Shown piece by piece: positions 11,421 to 22,701 of a stretch of DNA of 64,000 nt. The notes beneath the pieces are model-generated. The model ran no database searches. It was not told where the DNA came from and saw only the letters and a list, made by a program, of their open reading frames with translations. The translations under genes were made by a program, and so were the position numbers. This stretch comes from Symsagittifera roscoffensis (lineage: Eukaryota > Xenacoelomorpha > Acoela > Convolutidae). The DNA lies in assembly GCF_963678635.1 (NCBI RefSeq), contig NC_087064.1, positions 40,947,165 to 41,011,164 on the forward strand. Reading direction: 5' to 3'. Each line of letters begins with the position of its first letter. The stretch's first letter is position 1.

Positions 11421-12589
11421 TTCCAGAAACCCTTTGATTAATTAACAACATATATAACATTTTTAGTAAAAACTTAAAGAAATTTTTTAAATTTAAATAT
11501 TCATTTTCTCTCTCAAAATAACTAGTTCAGAATCAACTTATCAAAATGATGTGACAATCATCTCGTTTGTCTTTAAAGCCACCACTATTAAAAGCCGATA
11601 TATCTCCAAATTGAACTAGATCTATAACTATTACTCAGAGACCTCCAGGTCAAAAAAAGCACTACCCTCCTATTTGACACCTTAAATAAATATCGTATCA
11701 CTGTTACAACCTTCTTCTATCAATGAATACAAAAAGTAACAAAATTTTTTCAACTAATAACCCGAATTCATCCAAAAGAAAAATATTAAACAAGCCTAAA
11801 GACAAAACGCAATCTGATCACTTAGCCTAATGACACTCTACCTCCCAAAAACTCCTAATCAACCCCCAAATAAAAACAAGAATCAGAAAGCTAAAACCTA
11901 AACACCTGGACTTGCCTTCACCAAAACCTCTCCATATCCAACCCACTTGTCAAAAACCAAAAAACAATTTGACCCCTTTTCATTTAAACTATGGAAAAAC
12001 AAAAAACATTTCTTTTCGGCAATGCAAATCATTTTTGAAACGCTTCTTTTAAATTCAGTTATTCAAAATTAAAAGAGTCATTTCAACCTTTCTTTCAAAC
12101 TTTTCATCTTTTTTTCAGACTCGTATTTTTTTCATTACTTTTTTTAGAACTTGCAATCCTCCTTTTTATAATTTTTTGTAGTCAATTCATAGTTTTCTAG
12201 TCCTTCTTCCAGACCTATCTTTCTCTCTCCAAAAGTCTTGCTCACCTAAACAGGTGCGAAACTTGATAATTTTTTTTTAAATGTTTCAAAGTTTACTAAT
12301 AGAAAACACATTTTACTCTTTTCATAATTCTTCTCATTTCTCTAGCTCCTCTAGTTTTGAAGTTTTATAATGGCACAAAAAAGGCGTTATTTGCTTCTGC
12401 ACTAGCAACAGTTTTAACAATCCTTTTTTAACAGAAGAATACTAAAAAGATCACAGATATAATAATGAAAAATTCGAAATAGCTAATCCAAACACTTTTA
12501 AGGATTCCTCACCAAGCAATCCATCTCATGACCACCCAACATCACATACATCTGTCAAACAAATCAAACTCAATCATCTACCTGAATCT

Positions 12590-13245
12590 CATATTTAGAA
12601 AACCCCCATACTTTTGAAGATAAACACGCATCATTGTCTGAACGATTAATACCAGCCATTCGTCAAGCACCCCTAAGTGAACCACAGTACGAACCAACCT
12701 ATATTATTTACACCTCATAACTAATTTACACAAGATTCTTATTTACACAAAAAATTAACAGAACAAAACATTAAAAACGAAGAAAAACTTAGTAGTACAA
12801 TAAGCAGACAAATTATTCACCCGGACGCAATCGAAATTTAACCACACCAAAACTTTAGTTCAATCTCCCCTCACCACCATCATCAACACCTCTGGACTTT
12901 TCAAATAGCACGATACAAATCAATTCTCCGCCGCTTCAAAACATTTCCCACCAAAGTACACCAAAAATTCCATCCAATTAATTAGGTTCAACACCTACTT
13001 CTGAACAAGTTCGTCAAAATCTCTTCAATCCCCCCACTTCATTACAACGACTGCCGCATTGGATGACCCACACAATTTCCCAAGGCGCAAATAACCTTGT
13101 AAATGACTCAGTAGAATTTTCTTCGGATATCTCTCTATCACTACCAAAAACCAAAAAGATTATCACTTGCATCAACCCCCTCAATCACAATTCAAACACC
13201 ATTATTTATTTTCCCCACAAACTTTCCGAGTCACTTAGACGATAG
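12590..13245 (+). pseudogene. Pro/Ser/Thr-rich ORF, remnant (copy 2)
   Basis: Blocks equivalent to copy 1 and to 45825-45139 on the minus strand. The best-kept piece is 13063-13245, with the pattern ISQGANNLVNDSVEFSSDIS. The N-terminal part is broken. The function is unknown. Confidence 0.5.
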
Positions 13246-13559
13246 AAATATACAAGTACACCTTTAATATAATATTTAAACTCCTTTGTAGCACCCCTCC
13301 ACTTTTTGGCCAACATCTTGATAGCAATAGACTCCATAGTTGGGCACTCAACAGATTAGAAAACAGACACAATTTTCACAAAGGTATTCAAGAACATAAG
13401 ATCCAAAAAATTTTACAACATAACTTAACTCTTAAATCTGAAATAAAAGCATAAGCTAAATATTTTAGAACATAAACCCTTACCAATGTCACCACCAGAC
13501 ATCCTAGCTCAATCTTTACCCCCTATCGTACACGGGCATCTTTTAAATTTTTTTCAATA

Positions 13560-15060
13560 AAAAACCCTTTCTCTTTTAGAACAACTCGAACCCATAAATC
13601 ATAAAATTGTTCCCCCGAACAGAACCACAAAATCTTTTTGTCACACATTATGAATGTAAAGATGATCACCAAAAGACACTCTTCAAATTTGCAATAAATC
13701 AAGTCTTACATTGCGAATTCGAACCACAAGATATAGAATCAACAACCATAGGTGCTACACTTTTCTCAAGTGCCCGAGCAAAAACTTTAACAGGTTATTA
13801 AGGGAGGGGAAAATTCCCTAAAGAGAAAATAGATTGTTCACGAGTCTCAAATGGAAACAAAAACAGACTCGACCTCGAATCTTTTTACCACATTGATATG
13901 GAATAACTATCACATCTAGACCCCGAAGACTGTTAAAACTTTCTGAAACTTTTAAAAAAAATTCAAAAAAATACAAAAACGTAAATTGCAAATTTTCAAG
14001 TGTCCCTATCAAGCACAACTTGAACACCATTAAGGTCATGTGCAACTAGACGAGAAATTTCCGCATCATGTTGCCAATGAACGTTTAACTTATGACTTGC
14101 ACGACGAAAATTGGATACTTCAAATTGGAATCAAAACAATAAACCGTCAAACGGCAGACACAAAAATTCAAGCTACTAAGAATTAATGTTTTTTGACTGG
14201 ACTATTCAACTAGGAAAGGTACAATTCATAAAAAAATTAAAAGACGGTACAGCCTTATACCAAGCGTTCGCTTACCTAGTAAAGACAATCAAGGATATTA
14301 TCTTCTCATCCCATATCCTACACTAATGTTACCCTTAAAAAAATTTTCACCCGAGAGCATGCGCGCAATTGCTCGCAACCCACACATAGACTTCCAATCA
14401 ACCAATATTCACTCTAAATCCGACTTGCAGCTTCACATTCCAACCCAACAATTTCAAGAACTCTTGACTTATTTGGATACAATACAGAGACAATCAATTG
14501 ACTAAAAAATACATAATTAGCTGAATCAGCAGGCTTCTTCGATGTTTATAAGTAGGACTAAAACGGATACTTTAAGGATTTAAAAGATTATTTATACATA
14601 TATGAACGGTGAAAAACACCGTCCCAAAGATATCTCACCAAGAAAAACTTAGTTTTGTCAATCTCAAAAACGAGCTCCTAGCCTTTCTAGCACGGCCATA
14701 CTATATATCAGAAAGATGACTATATTATACGCATCAGAATTCTCTTTTCATTATTAAAGGCAAATTATAATACATGCGCAAAACATACACAGTTCAATAG
14801 AAAAGCTAGCAAACCACTCAATTTATTTGCAGGTTTTTTGGGAATGTTTTCAACCTCTTTTACTAAAATACTTCTAGATGCACAGCCAGTGATTACAAAA
14901 AAACTATCTACAAAACCAAACGCAAATAAAACTCCACGCAGCAATATAAATAAAACATCTCCAGCACCATTACATTAACATAGTTTACACGATAACCATC
15001 GTCTATCATTAGTACCACAAAGCTACAGAAATACACTTTCGACCTCCGAACGACCAATCC
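13560..15060 (+). pseudogene. Envelope-like ORF, broken (copy 2)
   Basis: The N-terminal block lies near 13605-13801 (with a Cys-bearing segment followed by ARAKTLTGY). Later pieces lie at 13860-14200, and the C-terminal block near 14300-14660 contains the YPTLMLPLKKFSPES pattern. They are in the same order as in the other copies. Central parts are shorter than in copy 1. Multiple stops and shifts rule out a product. Confidence 0.6.
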
Positions 15061-15465
15061 ATCCTAAAAACTTACAACTCATATAGCACTCTATCCATCA
15101 AATAAAGACAACACATAAGAACAAACTGTAGAACAACAAGACACCTTAATTTTTCGTTCTCAAAACAATCATGTTTTTGAATTAGGCTGAGCCGACAAGT
15201 TGAATCCCTCAACCGTTCCCTTTCTTATCCATCCAATCTCCAACGCTAAGATTCCCTCATTTCAATTTCAGACCCCACCTCTTCCCTCTACCCAGTTTTT
15301 CTTCTATCTCACCACGCAGGGACTCAGATGACTCAACTCAAACTGTTTCTAATACCATCTGTAACTTTAATAATCCCGATGTTGAAACTCCAGATGAATT
15401 CCTCGACTCTGAGTCCAGTCCCACTGATTTTTCCCAACCTTCTCAACCACATCATCAGCCCGAGA

Positions 15466-15479
15466 CCCCCCCCCCCCCC
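15466..15479. repeat. C14 homopolymer
   Basis: Fourteen consecutive C within the Pro-rich part of the post-envelope ORF. It is the likely cause of the local frame change, and a place where the assembly length may be wrong. Confidence 0.9.
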
Positions 15480-16010
15480 TGTTGAACCCTCTTTTTCTCG
15501 TTCTTCGCATAATGACGCTACCCCTATTCTTTCCCCTATTTCCACTAATGAACCGCATGTACCCAGCCCTATCACTGACAATCAACTCGAGCACAATTTA
15601 TTTGATTTTATTAATAAGCAACAACGAATTCATGACACAAACAATCAATTAACAATTCATCAACTAACACAATCAGCCTCAAACTCAGAATCACATTGCA
15701 TCTTCATCTGCATACAGAGTTTTCATGAAACGAAAACAACCTACCGCCACACCACATTTTCTCATTAGTCACCCTCAATAATTCCGACTCAAATCCCACC
15801 AACCACATCATTCTAACACACCAAAATTCCTAAAGCATAACCTTCCATTCTTCCCACAAGCCACCTACTATAATGGAGAAAATGAAGCCCAACGCGCACA
15901 ATATATAGATGAATTTTCCCTATTCCTAATACTTTCATGGACTTCCTTCTAAAATTTTTACTAATTCACTAAAAAAACCTTTAATAAATAACCCCACTGA
16001 TCACGAACTT

Positions 16011-16436
16011 TATGACACTTTTATTCAACAACTAATTACTGCACTCCAACGTAATCAATTCACCACCATATTCTTAAATAAAACACTAAAACAATTTATC
16101 GCACACAAAGCTAACAGATTTTCTATTTACCACTACGAGCACACTGTAACTAGGTATATGGAGGATTCCCCATTTGATGATGACCCTACAGTAATCCAAA
16201 ACCAACTTTTATTCAACAACAATTGTGACACTTTTATTCAAAAAGTAATTACTGCACTCCAACGTAATCAATTCACCACCATATTCTTAAATAAAACACT
16301 AAAACAATTTATCGCACAAAAATCTAAGAGATTTTCTTTTTACCACTGCGATCACACTGTAACTAGATATATGGAGGATTCCCCATTTGATGATGACCCT
16401 ACAGTAATCAAAAACCAACTGAAAAATTCTTCATAA
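16011..16436 (+). repeat. 213-bp tandem duplication inside the post-envelope ORF
   Basis: Two adjacent, nearly identical 213-base copies. For example, GCACTCCAACGTAATCAATT recurs at 16041 and 16254. The length is a multiple of three, so the frame is kept, and the second copy is open (16158-16436). Copy 1 and the minus-strand element have it once. Confidence 0.85.
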
Positions 16437-17114
16437 AATCAGATTATAATTTTCAACTTGACAGCACAAATAAAAAACTCAACCATATCATAGATCACGC
16501 ACTAATAAACACTGAAAGTTATGTGCTCTTGTTCATTCAATTCAACCATTTTGCAGTCAAGTTTACTTTCTCAGACCCACTAATCCACACGTATAAGCAA
16601 AACTGACCCAAACGTATACATATTACAAAGTCATCCAACGACACTTCATACACAGTTCCCCATCCCGTAACCCACAGCATCGCTTTTCATTTATTAACTC
16701 AAAACTCACATCACCCTATTTCTTTAACTTCATTTATAGTATTAAATATACTAACTTGCGCGGCATCTACCGTAATTTCGACCCTGTTTTTCAGATGTAA
16801 ATGATTTGCCCCATCTAGAAGACCTTCCTTCCCAACACCGACCTTCTCACTAGAAGACGCCCGTCCGATCATCCTTCACAGAATATATTCAACTCATCGA
16901 ATTAGCCCTATCAGAAAACATGCAAAAATTGAAATTTAACGACATGCTTTATAATCTAATACAAAATTCAAATAAAAGTTTTTCAGCTTTTCCGAAGAAG
17001 CAAACGTCATCAGAGCGCTCGAAATTTATGGCCACTGCTTCGCTTTTAGTAACATCCGACACCAATAAAACTCACTTTCCCCATGCGTTTTTCCCTGGCC
17101 TCGAATCTTCGTAA

Positions 17115-18060
17115 AATTGTTTTTCATTATAATTACTAACACAAAAAATAAAAACAGTCTTCAATTCTACAAGTGTGATTCGTCTTTCCTTGTCAGATTA
17201 CACCCAGCAATCATCTAAAAGAATCGAATAAAAACAAAAGAAGAAAAACTTTTTCAACCATCGATACATAATTCTAACTATGTAATATATTATTTCTGAA
17301 CGCAAATTAAACGCAACAAATTAATAATTCTGTTGTAAAATTAAATTTTGAAGAAGTAAATTGATTAAGAAAAGTACATTAATTTGCACTAATATTTTCA
17401 TGTGTGCTTCATATAAACCCACATTTCATGAACTCTTTCCGCACAAATATACAACTCGCCCTCGTAGAATTGTTTGTTGAAGGAATTTTAAACTTTTGAA
17501 GCTAGCTGGCAACAACTTTAACTTGCTTTCACGCGTCTCAAATTTTCCCTCAATCCAGTTGAAAGTAAATTTAAATAAGCTTAAGTTAACCAACGCAATT
17601 TTTATTAATACCAAAAAACAATATGTGAAAGTCCCAAGGTACCCATAACCAGGTTAAACCCAGAATAATACTGGTAAAAGTGTTCTTTGAGGCCCAATTT
17701 GAACTGTTATGAAAAACTTAAAACTTAAAAGAAAAACATAAAAACACGACAATCTTTGTTTGATAAAAAAGGACACAACCAAGAGAACAAGAGATCAAAA
17801 CACCTGCTAAAAAAGAACCAAAAGTTGAGTACAAAAGCAGGTTGCTCAAAGAGAATGAAAATACACACTCCTCTAGCTACACCAGAATGACATCGCTCGA
17901 AGTACACGTGCCCACCATGTGCTATAACCCTGATCAACAATTTTTTTAACTAAAAATAACTCTAGGATGAGAATTTTTTTGATAACCGAACTAATAAAAT
18001 GCGTTTGCAACAACAACTAATAAAAATCATAACTAAAACTATTGTCAAAAACAAGATGTA
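17115..18060. other. 3' non-coding part of the element (copy 2)
   Basis: Collinear with 6721-7559 of copy 1, with an extra stretch near 17740-17930 that copy 1 lacks. No convincing coding frame. Confidence 0.45.
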
Positions 18061-18336
18061 GATATAGTTATGCAATGTTGAAAGATTTCTTAGAGCAAAA
18101 AAAACGAACAGCAAATGGAGATGAAAACTTGATGACATTCCGACTCTGGAATGGCAAATCTATTGATTTGTTGCCGAATTTACAAACCTCACAGGGGTTT
18201 AGAGTATGGAATCAACAACGCAAGAAAAATACCTATTGAAGAAGAACAATGGCCACTCGATGTTGACCTCACTTACGAATCCTCATCACTTGGCACTTCA
18301 CACAGAGAAGTCAAACCCCTTCTCGCTATTCTTTGA
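18061..18336 (+). pseudogene. Small 3'-proximal ORF of the element (copy 2)
   Basis: The end of the frame (IEEEQWPLDVDLTYES and SHRE-KPLLAI) matches copy 1 almost exactly. The upstream part is shifted by a small indel near 18200. The role is unknown. Confidence 0.4.
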
Positions 18337-18641
18337 TTAGTTGAGAATGCACCCTGATGAGAATGTCTAACTTGAAGAATTCAACACATCATTGCATAAA
18401 TCTGAAACCCTAACAAATCACTCAACACGATCTAAATACACGAGACCCAGTTCTGAAAAACGAACGACTGTACCACTTCTCTCTATGAAGAAAACTACTC
18501 CACAACACGAGCAACTGTTTCTTTCTCCTCTTTTACGCAGCCACTGCTCAAACGAATCTTCTCTAAGATTCAAAGAATCTCGCGATCCTTTCTTCACTAC
18601 ATTCAACATTGAGACTTCAAACTCTCTAAACCCCGGATGGG

Positions 18642-19032
18642 TGGAACCAGTTCAAAATCAGTATTTATATTCAAATAAAATACTGATAAAACTGACTATG
18701 TATAATATTTCTAACTAACCAATCAAGATGCATAAGTAACACTTACTTTAAAGCTTAGAGCTGAAATTATTCATAGTTTCAGCAACAGAGCAGATTTAGT
18801 TCAGTTTAGCAAACAGTTGTTCATCTTCAGAACAGTTCCTAGTAATTTTTCTCGCAATTACCAGTTTACCCTAGATCTATCGAGACTGGGAGTTGTAAGA
18901 GTAAGAATAAAATTGATATTTGACTAATAAGTTGCACGAATCTATCCTGGATAAAATAAGACAGCGTGACGAACAGACAGTGTACCTTATCTGAAATTAC
19001 TCTATGAGTGAGCCATCCCAGACATATGCTCA
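18642..19032 (+). repeat. 3' LTR of copy 2
   Basis: TGGAACCAG start after a GGATGGG purine run, and TCA end. It is homologous to 8140-8530 throughout, with the stem-loop at 18760-18783. Confidence 0.85.
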
Positions 19033-19446
19033 GCATGAAAAATTTAAAGGCCAAAAAATAAAATGGTTGTTTTTTATTTTTCAAGTTTGAGATTTTCATG
19101 CATGTTATCATCCCCCCACGCGCCATATAAAGTGGAAAGTGATGAAATTCGTTCTTAGTAACACGTCAAGTATGGCACTTAGGCTTCCTTCAACCAATTA
19201 GAACCGATTTCTTATGCGGATTAAATCTCCGCTCATGCGTTAAAAGCGCGAAATCTAAAGGGCATTAATTGTCCCAAATTGGTGGAAATGGCATTCTTTG
19301 TAACCCTTTTGCAGACAAATTTTAAGCTTAGGACAACAATATCGTTTGAATGATATAAAAACTTAGCTAGTTAAAAAGTCGAAAGTTGTTGAAAGACAAA
19401 AAATCCACCCCGAGCACAAATATTCCATTACTTTCGTATCGAAATT
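19033..19446. repeat. Dispersed repeat flanking the LTR (copy B)
   Basis: Same repeat as 8531-8978 and 37628-38042. It directly follows the 3' LTR at the same base as in copy 1, which ties the two loci together. Confidence 0.75.
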
Positions 19447-19504
19447 CGTAACAATTACCCAGCCCAGAAAATCAGCCAAAGGATATTTGCATATAAATCT
19501 TAAG

Positions 19505-19752
19505 AATGAAGAATAACTTTAACTTAGCAAACAGTTGCTCTTTCACAGTACAGCTCATGATTTCAAACCTAGCAAATACCAGTATATGCTAGATCTATTG
19601 AGACTAAGAGATATAATAAAAAGATTGGACTAAGAAGTTGCACGAATCTATCCGGCCAAAAACAAGAAAGCGTGACGAACAGACGGTGTACTCTATCCAA
19701 AATTACATTCTGAGGAACCCACCCTGGCCTCAACCCCATCAGGTGTGGCCGA
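19505..19752 (+). repeat. Partial 5' LTR of a third plus-strand element
   Basis: The right-hand part of the LTR (from AACTTAGCAAACAGTTGCTC onward), followed by a primer-site-like AGGTGTGGCC near 19752 and the shared leader word GAGTCTCGAGCAGACC. The left part of the LTR is missing. Confidence 0.75.
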
Positions 19753-20340
19753 ACGAGTCTCGAGCAGACCTATACTAATTCAGTATAATAAGTATTAGAA
19801 AAAAAACATAGAACAATAGACAATTCAGATCAGAAAAAAACCAACAGAGCGATAAATAAAATCGAAAAAAAAAATTTAGCTTAATTCCACAAATCACAAA
19901 ATTTCCAAGCAAATCAAGTCGATGTCAAAATTGAAGCCGGGTCAGAACCAGGTCGACAGACTAAACCTCTGCATTGACTACAGAGGTTATTCATCTGCAA
20001 ACTTTTTTATGCAGTAAATTTCTATTCATCACTTTATGAATGGCAGGAAATTAAGCTGTAAAAACTATTTCCAAGCAAAATATTTTATTACTATGCATAG
20101 ACAGTATTAAAAATAAACATTTAGTCAAAATTGATATTTATATCTACCTCAGAATTTTAAAATTGGCAGTTTTTTTTTAAAAAAAATCGAATTTTTACTG
20201 AACTAGATATACAAAATATAAATTATGTTTACTGAACTAAAAATACAAAGAACAAAAAAGTTTGGAAAAAGAATATTTCATCATTAGTTTGTACAATGAA
20301 CATTTTTTTGGTTCTGCGCTCTCAATAATCACATCGTTTA
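19753..20340 (+). other. Leader of the third element
   Basis: AT-rich untranslated leader following the partial LTR. No ORF or other repeat was recognised. It runs into the first unit of the tandem array. Confidence 0.5.
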
Positions 20341-22701
20341 TTGTTCTTCTTCACCTCAAACAAACAACCGACTTCTAACCCAACTAACTTGAATTCAATT
20401 CAAAATCATCAAGACCTTTGTTTGATCTTTAACCCTTTTTGAATCATTCATTTAAGTTACTCACCCTTCACTCGAAACCCACCTCCTAATCGACCCAGGA
20501 CTTGAACAAACCTCAGAACTAAAAAGAAAAAAATTTTCATTTAACGATCTTTTTGTATTCTAAATATACCTGAATCTTGTGGATTGATTTACTATTCTCC
20601 ATCACTCGATCTCATATCAAAAGTCAATTAGGTAAGATTAGGTTTATCTAAAAGTAAAGAACGTCACATTAATTTGAGAGATAAGTAAAAAGTAATTCTA
20701 TCGATTTTGATATACCCTCTCTTCCCAACCATTTTGTCCTCGATAAAATACCCCGAGCATTACGATAACCTCACAAAAAGAATTAGACCTAAGAATTTAG
20801 GAAACAGAAAATGACACCTAAATTTTGCATCAATCATTCTAACACTTGTGTCGAAAGATAATTTGGGAAACAAAAAAGCACCGATTCTCCATAATTGTTC
20901 AACTATTGATTCTCGATACTACCTTGTTATTTCACTACACAAACAAAAACAGTAAGACAATTAGATGGAATCAACCAATGAGACATTTTTGAAAGTTAGC
21001 TATAAATTTTCATAACGCATAAAAATTAATCAATACGATGAAAATTTTGACAACGTATAGAACTGTTGTCAAAATTGTCATCGTATTGAGTCATTTTTTA
21101 CGCGCTTTGACAATTTTAAGGTATCTTTTAAAATGTTTTAGTGGTTGATTCCAATTATAAAATCTTGCTGGTTTTCGACTATAAGTGTTTTTGTTCTGCA
21201 TTTTCCTTTTATAGGTGACACTGTCGTAGCTTCTGAATTCAGAAAAAATTTGTTGATTTTCGACTGGTATATAATTTTGTCTATTATGTCTCTCAGCTTT
21301 TGACAACGACTCGATACTCATATTTTACTTGATCCCACGGTTGATCCGTGAAGAGGTTAAGTACCATTTTGTTTGAAAAGATTTTAAGTTTAATTCGAAC
21401 AGGAAACAGCCCCGGCCAACCGGATTTTCTAGAAGTAAAAAGTAAAAACGCAGATATTAGACTATTACTTATCCGATATAAGTAAGATAAACTCACTATA
21501 TTGCTTTTTCATCTTTGAAGTTTTATCTCCAATCCCAAACAATCAAACACCGCCAAACTGAAAACAAAACAGATGATATTGAACTAGATTTTTCGAAATT
21601 TTCCACAGAAATTATCAAAAGTTTTTAACAATCAAATTCAATATTCAAAATTGATGTTTTCTTAATCAACTAAATTATCTCTCCAAACTAAAAAAAAAAG
21701 AAATGTTTCATCGATCTCCACCACAAACATCCAGACAATCAGCAGTAAGAAGAGAAATAACTCTGTTTTCACGACTCTACCCGCAAAAGACTTACTATTG
21801 TAGTGATTTCAAAAATAAAAAATCGATCTACAAAAAGAAAGCTAGCATGGTGCATTAAAGAATGTTTTTAAAAAATAGATAATTGATGTTGAAAAAAATT
21901 TCGCCCACAAGTAACGAAGACACAGCTTTTGCAGACGAAACAGTTTACAAATGGAACCCAAAAGGGTGTCACAATACGATTTATAAAAAACCAGATGACA
22001 TATGCAGTGCAAAAATTGAAACTATATCAGTATATAAAGATTAAGTTAGAGTTATTCCAAAAACAACAGACACAACAACTTTAAATTACAATAGAAGGTC
22101 TTACGATAAAACATTTAAAAACAGCCTAAATTCATTATTGATGAATACACAAGATAGCATAAGTGGAGCCATAACACAAAAACCAACAAGATATTCAAAC
22201 GCCATCACAGTTTGTAACTGAGGAAACTATTAAAATAATTTCTATAATAACACACCCAAATTTTTCACCTATACATTCTACAATTTTGACTCCAATTTAC
22301 AAAAATAATACTCCGTTCCCAACAAACAACAGTACAATCAACCATTAAATTGACACTTTTTCTTAATTACTCCTATGTGGAATACCAAACAAACAGATCA
22401 AGGACTAAAAAACGCTCATTTAGTAAACCGAAATATACAAAAGGAAACAATTTTGAAAAACTTAATTACGATTTCTAAAAAAACAACAACATGAATAATC
22501 ATATAGCACGACCACTCGTTACGAAACAAAACCAGTCTCGAGAACATTTTTCTGATCAGCAAATATTTAAAAACGCAATCTGTTAGCTTTCGTAATAGAA
22601 GAAAAGCTCAAACAGATCATTCTGAAAAGAATCCTTTTTTCAGCAAAATATACACTATACAATTAATGAATAATTAGCCAACCGCAATATTCACCTTAAA
22701 T
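20341..22701 (+). repeat. Array unit 1
   Basis: First unit, about 2.36 kb. Its left boundary is blurred. Relative to unit 2 it lacks about 230 bases between the ACAAACAAAAA word of the leader and CAGTAAGAC, so the left arm of its hairpin is short. Remnants of gag lie to the right of the hairpin. Confidence 0.75.
20951..21275. repeat. Inverted duplication of ORF0, hairpin 1
   Basis: The apex is TTTTGACAAC / 10-base spacer (21055-21064) / GTTGTCAAAA. The left arm is about 100 bases. The right arm continues as an antisense ORF0 copy, whose frame on the minus strand (21321-21091) stays open for 76 codons with FYNWNQPLKHF. That matches LYNWNQPIRHI in the 18.6-kb element. Confidence 0.8.

Larger units (their letters stand above)
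15190..17114 (+). pseudogene. Post-envelope ORF, broken (copy 2)
   Basis: The longest open piece (15328-15768) carries the Pro/Ser-rich start. In an alternative frame it shows NNPDVETPDEFLDSE followed by a proline run encoded by a C14 tract. A middle segment with ATYYNGENEAQRAQYIDEF and QLITALQRNQF follows, and is partly duplicated (16011-16436). The C-terminal block is at 16840-17114, with FPHAFFPGLESS (compare VFPHGFFPGV in the minus-strand element). The middle block faintly recalls gag capsid-type helices, but no defining motif is present. The product is unknown. Confidence 0.55.
10278..19032 (+). mobile_element. Pol-less, envelope-retaining LTR element, copy 2 (both LTRs)
   Basis: An 8.75-kb element with a 5' LTR (10278-10617), a primer-site-like motif and a short leader. 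It then goes straight to the end of integrase and onward (10950 on), the Pro-rich ORF, the envelope-like ORF, the post-envelope ORF, a small 3' ORF and a 3' LTR (18642-19032). Compared with the 18.6-kb relative, all of gag, protease, RT, RNase H and the integrase catalytic core is missing as one internal deletion. If it ever moved, it must have used proteins supplied by a complete relative. All frames are now broken, and no target duplication is recognisable. Confidence 0.8.

Noticed and set aside
15333-15594. Gly-rich minus-strand frames
   Set aside because: They are the complement of the Pro-rich C14 region of the post-envelope ORF, not independent genes.
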